Of a stretch of DNA of 64,000 nucleotides, positions 1 through 39,200 are shown one piece after another; within the stretch, counting starts at the first letter, position 1; every line of letters begins with the position of its first letter. The notes beneath the pieces were generated by a model. It was not told the DNA's origin. It saw nothing but the letters and a program-made list of their open reading frames with translations, and searched no databases. Made by a program: the position numbers and the translations under genes. Origin of the DNA: Tubiluchus corallicola (taxonomy: Eukaryota; Priapulida; Priapulimorpha; Priapulimorphida; Tubiluchidae); assembly GCA_030141605.1 (NCBI GenBank), contig JAQGDQ010000031.1, forward strand, positions 993,688 to 1,057,687, read 5' to 3'.

Positions 1-1
1 C

Positions 2-27966
<27,965 letters not shown>

Positions 27967-28848
27967 TTTCTGCGTGTATCTTTTTTGGGGGGAAATTGCA
28001 CATAATAAAGCACGAATCATTTATTTTCACCGATGTCAACCTTGTCAGGCAGAGTTTTCGAGAAATTTCTTTCGCTTTCGTACGTATGATGTGGTACAAA
28101 TATGTTTCTGTGTCCTATTCATTGGGATAATGTATAGCTCTTGTTCAGTGAAACCATTCAGCTATATATGCTGTGCAAACAATTATGAGCGCGGGGCTGC
28201 TCGCAAAGAAAAGCGTTTCATGCGCGCAGCCTGGCACACAGCATGCGCTTGTTTGTTGCGTTATCGTGCCAATAAAAAAGTGAGCTTGAAATGTTCAAGA
28301 ATCTAAATATTGCCTTTACTGTATTATTGTAGATGGTGTAGACAATACATCAATTTTCTTCTGGTCCTTTGCTTGTGTAATTTGTATATACCGCATTCAC
28401 ACTTCGTATTCAGTTTATTGGAGTGATTTTTAATAAGACCTATTATTTGACAATTTTTTATTTTGAAGCAGCTGTCCACTAATCTTATTTTGTGGTTAAT
28501 CTGTGCAGCATGATTATATTGCTATTAAAAGAAGAAAAGGCAAAATTGCTTACAGATGAAACAACTTCTTGCGTGAAAAGCTAGAATGCCAAGCTTCGTA
28601 TGATGCCCTAAATTTTTTAGACAGTTTAGTGACAAACATGAATACTGTTCTGAAGTGTTGTTGGGTAGGACAAGAGATAAAAAAATCGATATTACAGAAT
28701 ACAGACTTATACTACCTTATTTTCACGGTTACGTGTGATTAACTTCGACGCATACGAAGCTTTATTTTGCTATCATCAGCATGAAATAAAAAGTTACGAA
28801 AAAGTAAATGTAGGGCCTACTTAATATCAATATTGCGGAATTGATGGC

Positions 28849-29163
28849 GGTCAGGCAATTTTGGCTTGAAATTAGTGTTGATTGTTAGACTGTACTGTAA
28901 AGTTTTACCCAAAACAGACACAAAACTGAAGAAGAGATTGAAGTTAAACCTGTCAGCAATCTTGTCTTATGTTTCCCATATTGGTCTAAGGAACAGGTGT
29001 TGAAATACTGAGATACACCTGCCCGTGTTAGCTACTGAATCACAGAACTTCTGCTTGCTAGACTACAAAGTTTTATCGGTGCTAGTATGCACAGGCTTCA
29101 TAATGGACAGAACCATTGTGATGTAGGGGTGTGGTGAAAATAAACAGTATTTAACCTACAATG
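28849..29163. repeat. Diverged direct duplication, left copy
   Basis: About 300 bp that aligns at roughly 70% (by eye) with 29558-29880: shared AACTGAAGAA, CATATTGGTC/CACATTGGTC, GAACAGGTG, GGAACCTCT/AGAACTTCT, CTAGACTAC and GGTGAAAATAAACAG. No coding frame. Between the guanylate cyclase and MRPS9 starts. Confidence 0.75.
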
Positions 29164-29557
29164 TATTGCCCTCTCTCCTACAGATAATGGATTGTCTCAA
29201 ACCAGAATGAAGAACCACACAGGAGAAGAGCCGCTGTCTCCCAGCTTCCTGAATGATAGGAAAGCTGAAAGTGTTTTACAACCATTAGGTTCCACTAGAG
29301 GTGGTACTTTAGCTAAATTTCGAAAAAGAACACCAGGAAAGTGTGGCACGTTACGTAAGAAAGCTGCTGGGTGTGAGCATTATTCCATAGATTGTTATTA
29401 GTAAAAACTGGAAACTCTGCCATATATCACCACACTTCAGCTCTAGTTTTGAAAAAGATCATCAGAACCACAAAGGCTACTAGAGAGAGAAAAAAAGCTG
29501 CTGATTGCCAATTATGACATTCATCGACTTCATTCTACTAATGACACTAGTGAACTG

Positions 29558-29880
29558 ATGATGGCCAAACAATCTTGGGCTGGAATTTGAGTTGGCGTAT
29601 CATGCTGTATAGTTCAGATCTAAACTGCACAGAAGAGCCAAAAAACTGAAGAATGCCAATTGAAGTTAAATTTGCCAGTTGTGTGCATGTCATGTGTCTT
29701 CCACATTGGTCGATAGAACAGGTGCTGAGATTGTAAGTGCACCAGCACACACTGATACTGATCCATGGAACCTCTACGTGCTAGACTACTTGCAGGTGTT
29801 AGACTGTGCATGCTTCGTAATGGATAGAACCATATCAATGTAGGGATAGGGGTGAAAATAAACAGCATTTCCACTACAGT
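29558..29880. repeat. Diverged direct duplication, right copy
   Basis: Partner of 28849-29163. The 395 bp between the copies contains GAAAGCTG- and AAAGCTGCTG-rich sequence without a supported gene. Confidence 0.75.
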
Positions 29881-30212
29881 ATAATACAGTATAGCCATTG
29901 TGTAAAAAACATAAGCCGAACATATAGCACATTCTGCAGTAGACCTACATATTCTTGTCATGCGCTTTGTGATGTATGGTATCTAAATCTGTAAAAAGCT
30001 TAGCTTAGCTTACACCCTCACTGTAACTCAAGCTAATAAAATTCTAATTTTCAGACCAGGAGTGTGTAAACCACATAGATTACAGTTTCTATAATATATT
30101 ATTAAGTTAGCATGTTGCCGCTCTTCAGGCCTACCTCCCAGATAATCTCTGCCTGGTTCCGGTGGCGCCCATAGTGTTGGTTTTTGAAGGTATTTTCAGA
30201 GACATTCCTTAG

Positions 30213-30278
30213 ATGGCGCGCAAGTTCACCAGTTGTTTTAAAAATGTCAGCGCCCCAGCAAGGACACATGTTTGCAAA
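30213..30278 (+). CDS. MRPS9: MRPS9 exon 1 (probable mitochondrial presequence)
   Basis: ATG followed by [20 protein letters not shown] then CK: basic, hydroxylated, no acidic residues, as expected for a matrix-targeting sequence. Donor AAA|gtgttt is moderate; CAT|gtttgc three codons earlier is an equal-phase alternative. Inferred rather than homology-based. Confidence 0.5.
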
Positions 30279-33200
30279 GTGTTTGAAATATTTTTACCCA
30301 TCTGCATCACGTTTCCTGTTTAAGATCAAGGTATATTTAACATGATGATGAAGTTTTATTGCTCTTCTATTAATTATTTGAAAACTTGGACTGTTACCTC
30401 TATCATTTATTTTGCTTAGAATGTTTCACCAGAGCTCTCAAGTAGAAAATAAATTTTCAGGAATTTAAATGGTAAATGTCACCGTTTACTAAACTAATGT
30501 AAATTATTGTAGGACCAACAGAAGCTTCCGTACCGTTAGTGACTCACTATAAACATAATTTGTAGCATAAATTACTGTGTAACCACTTCTAATATCAGCA
30601 CTAAACTCGTAGTCGTATATTACAGGACAGTGAATCAGATATTTTGCGGTTTAGACTATCGGGCGTACTCGATGATCTGTCGAGAAAATGAATGAGTGAC
30701 ATGCTTTCCAATAACTGAAACATGCATGAATGACTGCTTTAAATGCTACTGATGAGGTTGAGCTTGTATGATTCTTGAGTGACGCATTTCGTCAGTGCGC
30801 TTTACCCGATAAGATTGCCCAATCAAAAGCCCGCATTTTTGTGTGCAACTACTGACTTCGTTGCAGAACTTTAGCTTCCATCGAGAAAGCGGAATATTTC
30901 AAATGCACAACATTCATCGCGGATACAGGATGTATAAGATTGACAACTTTGAGTGTCACTTAGATAAGATGAGGACCCTGATAGTCTGAACGGGGCTTAC
31001 GGTACAGTGTTACCTCCTGTAGCCTATCCATGCCGTCATCCTCTGGAATTCCTACCAGTGAGTACACTCTCACAGGTGTAGTCTGTGCCCACTGCCTTTA
31101 TAGTATCTGGACAACACTACTTCTCACTCTGAACATCAGCTACATAATTTAGCCTACACAGTACAGTATTTTGTTTGATTTCAAATGCATTGCTGGTATG
31201 ATAATAGTTTACTATATTACAGAAGAACAACTATATATAAGCTATAGTATTAATTATAAGTATTCATATAAAACATAAACTGCACATACTGCTGTTACAT
31301 TTTATTAGAAGGTCTTTTTCTTCCTTTTTTGTCAACAAAATGCAAAGAAAATTTCGGAATAAATCAGCATTAGAGAATATCCCAAAATTTTTCTAGACTT
31401 CGCTGTAGAGAAATTAGCAAAAAGGCTTTTGATCAGTTAGACACTATCTACCACAGCAGCATGTGTAGTTTGTGTTTTACATCAATTTTGTACCAATTGG
31501 GCATGGTAAATATGCTTTTCTATAAATTATATCTAAAAGGTTATTGCAATTTACGATAAGATAAATGTAAATTACTGTCATTGTAATTATGCCAGTCTAA
31601 AGTTAAAATAAAATTTTAAGTTCTCAGCTTTTATCATCTTTATTCAGTTATGCTTATGTTTATCCAATTACATCAAAAAATGCATACTTGGCAATATTTA
31701 GCAGTCCAACCTCTCAGCTTGTCTGTAAATTTAATCTGGTGTCTTTGTCTATAAGTTTATCTGTAAACTTATAAGCTAACACTACTTTATATCTCGTGCT
31801 GCAGTGTAGAGTTATATTTAAAACAAGTTGCTGAACATTATTTCATTATGACATTAGCAATCTCATGTTTATTCTCATTCACCTCATTTCAGTAACCTAA
31901 TCCTACTAAATCCCATCTCCTGCACTCTCCACTGTCATTCCATCATTTTTTACATTTCTTTTTTGCACCCTAACACCAGCTCCATTAATTGCATTATAGT
32001 CACACAAGTAATGCTTCTGACTATAATGCAAGCAACAATTTATATAGATATCATGTCCTGTAGATTTTATTATGGAATTAATGTAACTATGTATACCATG
32101 TTATCATAATATGTTTTGCTATATAGCATTGTTGTTTGGTGTTTTCATAATAAAATAAAAAATAATGATAAATTTCTTTTCTCTTTTGATGCAGGCAAAT
32201 GGTAATACTGTTGTCTGTGTGAGAACAGTTGTTTGTCACACTGAAGATGCAAAAGCTGCCGATGATGTTCGAGATAACGTATCTTCACTTTCAGAGTCTG
32301 AATCACCTTCAGCTGGTGTTGTAGTTCGCAAAATCAGTAAGGCAATGAAAGCGTATATTGAGCGTGCTCAGCAGCATGGTAAGGAACAAATGTCAGCTAT
32401 ACAGAAGTACATCAGCGTTTACTACTGCAACTGTTTATGTTGTGTACATAATAATTTCATTTAAGACATAGTTCAGGAATAACACCTTAAGCACCTTATA
32501 CTTATAAACCCACGTGCTTGGTCGAAGAACCAGTGGTACCATTTTTTAAGTCTGGTATTACTCGGTTGGGAGTTGAACCAGCGACCTCCCGGGTGGGAAG
32601 CGAGAATGCTACCATTGAGCTACGCCATCCAATTTAATCACTGATGATGGAATGCATGAACATGCTGGAATCTTATCAAACTATAGAAATTTAAAAATTT
32701 TAAAAAAGTCAAAGTCGCAGAGAATGTTGTTCAAGAGAGTAAACATTATTTTTGTATAAAAACCGAGAAGATAACATCCATGTTAAGCACAATGTGTGAC
32801 ATTTAATCTGGTTTATTGGTACCAAGCTTACTCATCATGCATTTCGCATATCTTTGAAAACTTCTCTATTTATAGTTTTTATAATAATTTACATTAAGGC
32901 ATTTCTCTGTCAGGAGACCAATTAAATAGCAATCATTGCAGGTACTATTCCGAATCAAGGTATTGAATTTAAGCTGAGTCATGTATAATTATAATAAAAT
33001 TACTTCATTCTAGAGAAGTTCATGCAAGAGCAATTAGTTGAGTATGAAATTGGCAAGCGCCATCTAGCTAACATAATGGGTTATGATGCTGAACTTATGA
33101 CTCAAGATGATATTGATGTAAGAACATTATTATTTCACTTTATTTTCACTTGAACTTTGAGCAATTACCAGTAGTGGTTTTTAATCATAGCTTGATGGCA

Positions 33201-36200
33201 ATAGTTCTCTGATTATTGCCTTTGGTAAAAGAAAGTTCTGAAATATCACTGCTTTTTAGGAAAATACATGAAAGAGCCGAGTGGATGTTCTAAAAATATT
33301 TATTTGAATCGCCATCAAATATTTTTGACATCAATTAGCATAACAGTTTTATGGCATTCACTTCTGAATTCGATTTAAGATGAAAATCAGAAAGTTAATA
33401 GAATTCTATAGCCAGGTATATATAAAAATGTTTTCTAATTTAAATAAATTCTGCCAGTTGTGAAGTAACTACCATCATGTTATACTACTGTCAAAATGCA
33501 ATTTTTTGTTACATGCTAAAGCATATAAATGTAAGAGCTGTGACAACCGATTTCATATTTTTACAGAAAGCCATTGAATATCTTTTTCCTTCTGGGATAT
33601 TTTCAAAGCGAGCACGACCAATGATGAAGGTAAGATTAATAAAAATAATAAACTAATAGATATTTTTTGCAGTAGTTTTATTTTTGTGATGTCATATTTA
33701 ACTTGCTTTTTTTGTTAATAAATTTCAGCACCCATCTGAAATATTTCCGAAGCAGAAGGCAGCTCAGTTCAGTTTAGATGGGCGACCGTTTCATTATCTG
33801 TTCTACACTGTACAGCCAAATTACTACAGCATTATGCATGTAAGTTTGTTGATGTCACACTCTTACGCCTGCTTAACTTAGACGCTATATGATATTATTA
33901 GTTATTGTGTATTAAGAATGATGTCTATCAAGTCTTAATAGCATTGTTAGTGCTAAGACTAACAGTGATTCTTAATCTTTTTTTACTGTTAGATCACTAT
34001 AACAAGCTCTGCTTTCAGAGTCGTGCCGTGCACGTGTTGAGAAAGATTGCTAGCCATACGCAAAAAGTGAGCCAAAGAATGGGCACCATGTTGTACAAAC
34101 AGTACAGTACAAAAACTGAATTCAATTGTGAAGCAAAAGCAGTCCTTGAACAAAAGTTTTTTGATGTATGGTTCGATATGCACGCTAACAATCTTTCTCT
34201 GTGCACGTGTGTGCTTAAATCTATGATAGCGAAACAGTGGCATATTGTAAACTTGAATTAAAATTATAATTAATCAATAGACTAAATTTTTGTAATTCAT
34301 AGTTTCTTGATAGTGTATTCAGCAATTATTAAAATGCTTTAATGTTATAAGTGACAAGGTAGTTTATGACTTAGTCATAAATTACTTTTTATAATCAAGG
34401 TGCTATAATGAGTAGTTTGTAGACTTATTGCATGTTCAGAGTAGCGAGTTTTCTGACGAGAATTTTCTCTCTGACTGCAAACTCGCAAGTGTAAACTGTT
34501 TCGCAAGTTACTGTCAATAAATTATTTCAAACTCTCCGACAGTTGCTGCGAGCTGATTTCCTGCGAGCTACTGTCTAGTGTAAACGCCTCTTCACTTCTG
34601 TCTACATTTCTCACAGTGAGCAAAGAAGAGAGTGTTAGCTTGCATTTACTGTCAGTGAGTAACTTGCAGCAAGTTCTGTTCTCTAGTCTGAACATGCTTG
34701 TGAGTTACTTGGCGAGAAAACTAGTTAGTAATAACACGCCACTAGATTGTCTGCTTATGTTTTCATTTAAATACCTATTTTACCAACTGTAATATGCTGA
34801 ACTACTTTAAGGCAGTTAGTTTCAGTGTTTATTACTGGATATTGCTTGTATTACGCTCCTGCTAGTCTCACCGTTCATACTATGTATCATCTTTATCTGA
34901 TAGAATTTGTCACATCATCTACAAAAACTAGACAAGTTTGAAGATAGGATGATACAAAAAGGCATCATGAGACCGGAACCTGGAACTGAATTGTAAGTAT
35001 ACAGCCACCAGTGATGAATGTATGAAATGATTACTGGTTACACTTAAAACACACAAACACATCTATATATATATATATATAGATATATATATATATATAT
35101 ATATAGCTACGCTTAAAAAGAGCCCTGTAGTTGTAGGGACGTGTTCCTATGTGCGTTGTTTGTTTAGTTTAAGACTTGTTAACTGTACTTGTGTTTATGT
35201 TTGTGAAATGAACTGTTTATAAATAAATTATGTAAAGGCCTCAGGACACAATGCATACTGATTCATTTGAGAAGCTGTATTGCCTAAACCAGTGCTATTC
35301 AACCTTTTTCAGACCAGTCCACCCTAAGAGCCCTAACTTCTGAATTTGTGTACAAAAATGTCTTGTTTTATTTTTAATTTAGCTTAGCCTTATTATTATT
35401 TATTTATTAAATAACATAATATTTATTAAACTATTAAGGTGTGAATAATTATTAATAATCCACCATAAAGCAGAATTATGTGGAGCACAGAAAGAGTGTA
35501 ATCAACTTTTTTTGGAAAAATTATAATGGCCATGTCACAGGATTATAGTACAGTGTTAGAGACCATATTCATTTTTGTATCATTGCCACTGTCATTGCCG
35601 TTGCCATTATCATTTGAATAATTATATTACAGTTTGACGTGGTCTTATACTAGTACCTCAATAGTTAAGCTCTTCTGATTAAAAGCCAGATACACATGTG
35701 CATCCACAACTCATAATTACTATTATTAATAAATTATTATATGTGAACTTTGGAAAATGAATTGCCAAATTGTAAGATAAGTGTTCTTTTCCAAAAATAA
35801 CTTTCGTGTCTGCTATACAGTCATTTTTGGTGCGAAAGCAACATATTTCTTAACAACTTTTGGATGATATGCAACAATCAACGGTTGCCAAAGTAACGAA
35901 ATGCCAGACATTAAATTTTTTTACTTGCAACTTGCTTATTTTATGTTAGGGATGTTGTAAGTGTGTATTCTTTTTCAATATTTGTTGGTCTTCAACCAGT
36001 ATACAAGAAAAACTCAATATTTCACGTTTTTTTTTCTGTGGGAAAATAGTACCCAAATAGTAATAGATTGGCCAAAATAGCACCAATCTGAATTCTGACT
36101 GTAATTCCGCATTGCTGGCCCACCCCATTTGAATAGCACTGGCCTACATGACAAAGTAAATGTAAAGCAAAACGTTAACACGTCACAAGCAGTTGACCAT

Positions 36201-39200
36201 CACGGCTAAATTCTTTGGTTAGTCTTATTTCCACAGTGTTGCGTAGTACTTTATTTCAGGCCCCTAGAATATAAAATGGATTTTATGCACTTTTCATTAG
36301 GTAAATTTATATGTTTAAATGTTGGTGCATCTTAAAATTGAATACATACATAATTGTATACACAATACAATCGAGTCCAGTTAAGTAAAAAAAGACAAAT
36401 TGCACTACATTATACATAAGCAAAACTTAAAATAATTTCAGAAAATTGAATTGAAATTTTTGAGAATTGACACTTTTCTAAATCTTCAAAGTTTTCTGTC
36501 CTTCATTAATTTTCCAACACATTTTTGCTGAAATGTCCAATTTAAAAGAAAACGAATTTGTAAAAGTTTATAAAGTTGTTGGTAGTACTAAATGAAATGT
36601 TATAATGTGATTGTTGTTATTGATCTGCTACACATTTTATGTTGGTTTTTATAATGATTTGTTGGTGCAGGGATCTGTCTGGAAGTGAATGGCAAGACCA
36701 AAAAACTTTGAGTCAAAAATTTTTAGAAGAAATTGATGAATTTCGTGTAAGTAATTAAAAGTGTGACAATTAAAATAAGCTAAGTTCGTTTGACAATTTG
36801 GCACTGTATTTAGTAAATACTTAAGAAGATAGTTTTGTGTTTGGCAAAAACACATTTTTTTTAAAGCTGTGTAAAAAAAATTTATGCAACTAGAAAGAAA
36901 CAGTTTGAATATTCACTTTCTGCTTGCTATTAAGTAATTTTACTTATGTATTATCATCTTGTAGCTCATTAAGCCTTTTCACAGTGCAGTTTCTGCAAGC
37001 CAAAAGCTAAGTGAAACCGGCATGTCTACGCGACCTTATGTGCATAACTACATGTAGGTGAAATGCGTGGTTATTTTTATTATATACTACACGTGTATAG
37101 TTTAAACTAACATGTTATTCTTATCTGAAAACAGCTAGCAAAGTAGCAGCAGCAAATCCATATGAAGTGAAATAAATGAAGCAAAAACTAATGCCAAAAA
37201 CTGTTACTGTTACAACAGCATGGGCTGAGAGGTGTTGTCAAGTGTAAACAAATGTGTTGTTTGGTTCAAATAACGTTGTTAGGTTCACTTGTCCTTTGAA
37301 ATTTTTACGATTATTATCAACCTCTGTGAAAAGACTTATTCTGCAATGATTTTCTTTATATTTGAAGTACAAACGATACATTGCATTACTGGATCGACTT
37401 TCAAAACATCCATATGCCTACAGAATAAAAGATATCATTACGGAACATCGAGTGTCCCTGGAGACAAAATCAAGGGCTATAGATATACTACCTGTAAGAA
37501 TAAAGTTTCATATGCTATTATTGTGCAGAAATTACATGGTACTTTCACTATCGCTTTCTCCTCGTTTCTATTTTTTATCTTTCACCACCTTTTATTTTTC
37601 TATGTTTTCAAAGTTTGCTCCCATATGATAACGTATGTGTAGCATGTGTCTTTCAAGTGAAAAATAGTAATGTGTACGTATTGTTTTGCATACATGACGT
37701 ATGATGTTTGCATACTTGGATGCTCAGTGGTGTGCAGAGGTTTGGTGATGCCCGGGTCCATCTTCTTGATTCTATGCTCCTAAGACTCAAGTAGTGGGCC
37801 TAGAGGGCCTAGTACTGAGAAATGTGAGAAAGTTAAATATGTAAAAACAGATGAAACATGAAATGAACACTTCATTCAAATTCATTATAATTTGACCCCA
37901 TTTATTAAGCTTGGGTTCCCCCAAATGAGATCTCCTGCGAGAAAACACTTGAACTACTTCAAGTTTTTTTTCAATACTGATTAAGGCCAGGTTGGTCGGT
38001 TGCTCTGATGACATGAAAGACTTCAGATGTGTTTTTATTAATTTCAGTTTTGAAAATGGCCTTTCACAACTTGCAATTGAAAATGCGATAGTAAGCAGTA
38101 ATCTGCGTTCAAGGCACATCTACTTATGCTACTTTATGTTTTCTTAATCGGAATTATGTAGAATATTTTGATGTAACAGATTTTCTAAACCGACCTTGCT
38201 TATCGAAACATGGATTACACCAGCTCATGGGATTGTAAGGCGTTAGTACAACAAAGTTAACAGGGTAATTTCGAATTTGAAAAACTAAATTTTTATTTCA
38301 CTCTTTGATTAGATATCCTCCTGATATTGATACCCGCGGTCATCGTGCTGTTTGCTCCTGTCTGCATGCTACTGTAAATGCTACATGATAATGCAAACAA
38401 AATTGTGTATTGCATAACAGAAATTTTCTAATTTTAGCTTTTAGAAGATGAAAGCGGAACTCGATATGTAGAAACAACATGTAAGTGGTACAAGTTTTTA
38501 GTTGTTTTTGTAATTCCCAATGTGAATTATTTTACTTAAGTGAATAGCCATGGGGCTGTGGAAGCCCCAAGCCAAGTGCCTGGTCTAGACTCTAAATAGA
38601 CTGGACAATGAACAAATTCGTAAATTAATTGTCTAAACTTGTATTTTATGTCTTACTTGATTCCATCACTGGACATTGGATGTTATGAATTATAACATTT
38701 GAAAACCTTAAAAATTATTTTTTCTGCCACGAACTTAAATGAATAACAAAAGAGCACCATTAGTAGGTAGTCAACATTTTCACTTCTGACAGTTCGTACT
38801 CTATTTACATTCATTAATTTACTTTCTAAGAGCAAAAAGAAAAGATTTCACAATCCCAGTAAAGGAATTTTTTAAATAACTGTAAAACAAAAATTTTTTT
38901 GCTTAAAATCACACAACATTATGTATTAAAAGTTTTAAAAGTTTCACAGTATTTGGGCGAGATTTCAATTCTTAATAAAAATCGAATTCGAAATTGGTTC
39001 TGAATATCATTCACACATTACATACATTTTGTCGCTTAGCACATAAAAATGGAATCATTTGGAAATTTTTAAGCAAAAGCCACAAAATCCATGAAACGAA
39101 ACAAACCTAGGAGGCTGTGTTGTAGGAGCCCTAAATACATTTTTTCTGGGGCCATTTTACTGTAGCTGGTCACTAGAATGAGTGTTCCAAATGTACCCAA

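Larger units (their letters stand above)
28021..30212. other. Intergenic region between divergent genes
   Basis: Lies between the guanylate cyclase start and the proposed MRPS9 start, so both promoters should be here. Apart from the duplicated 300-bp block I see no coding sequence; a GC-richer patch with GCGCGG and GCATGCGC words lies at 28190-28260. No convincing TATA box was chosen. Confidence 0.5.

Noticed and set aside
32560-32630. tRNA-Gly gene on the minus strand
   Set aside because: Acceptor and T stems do not pair properly, and the same body is repeated at two other sites, so it is a SINE head.
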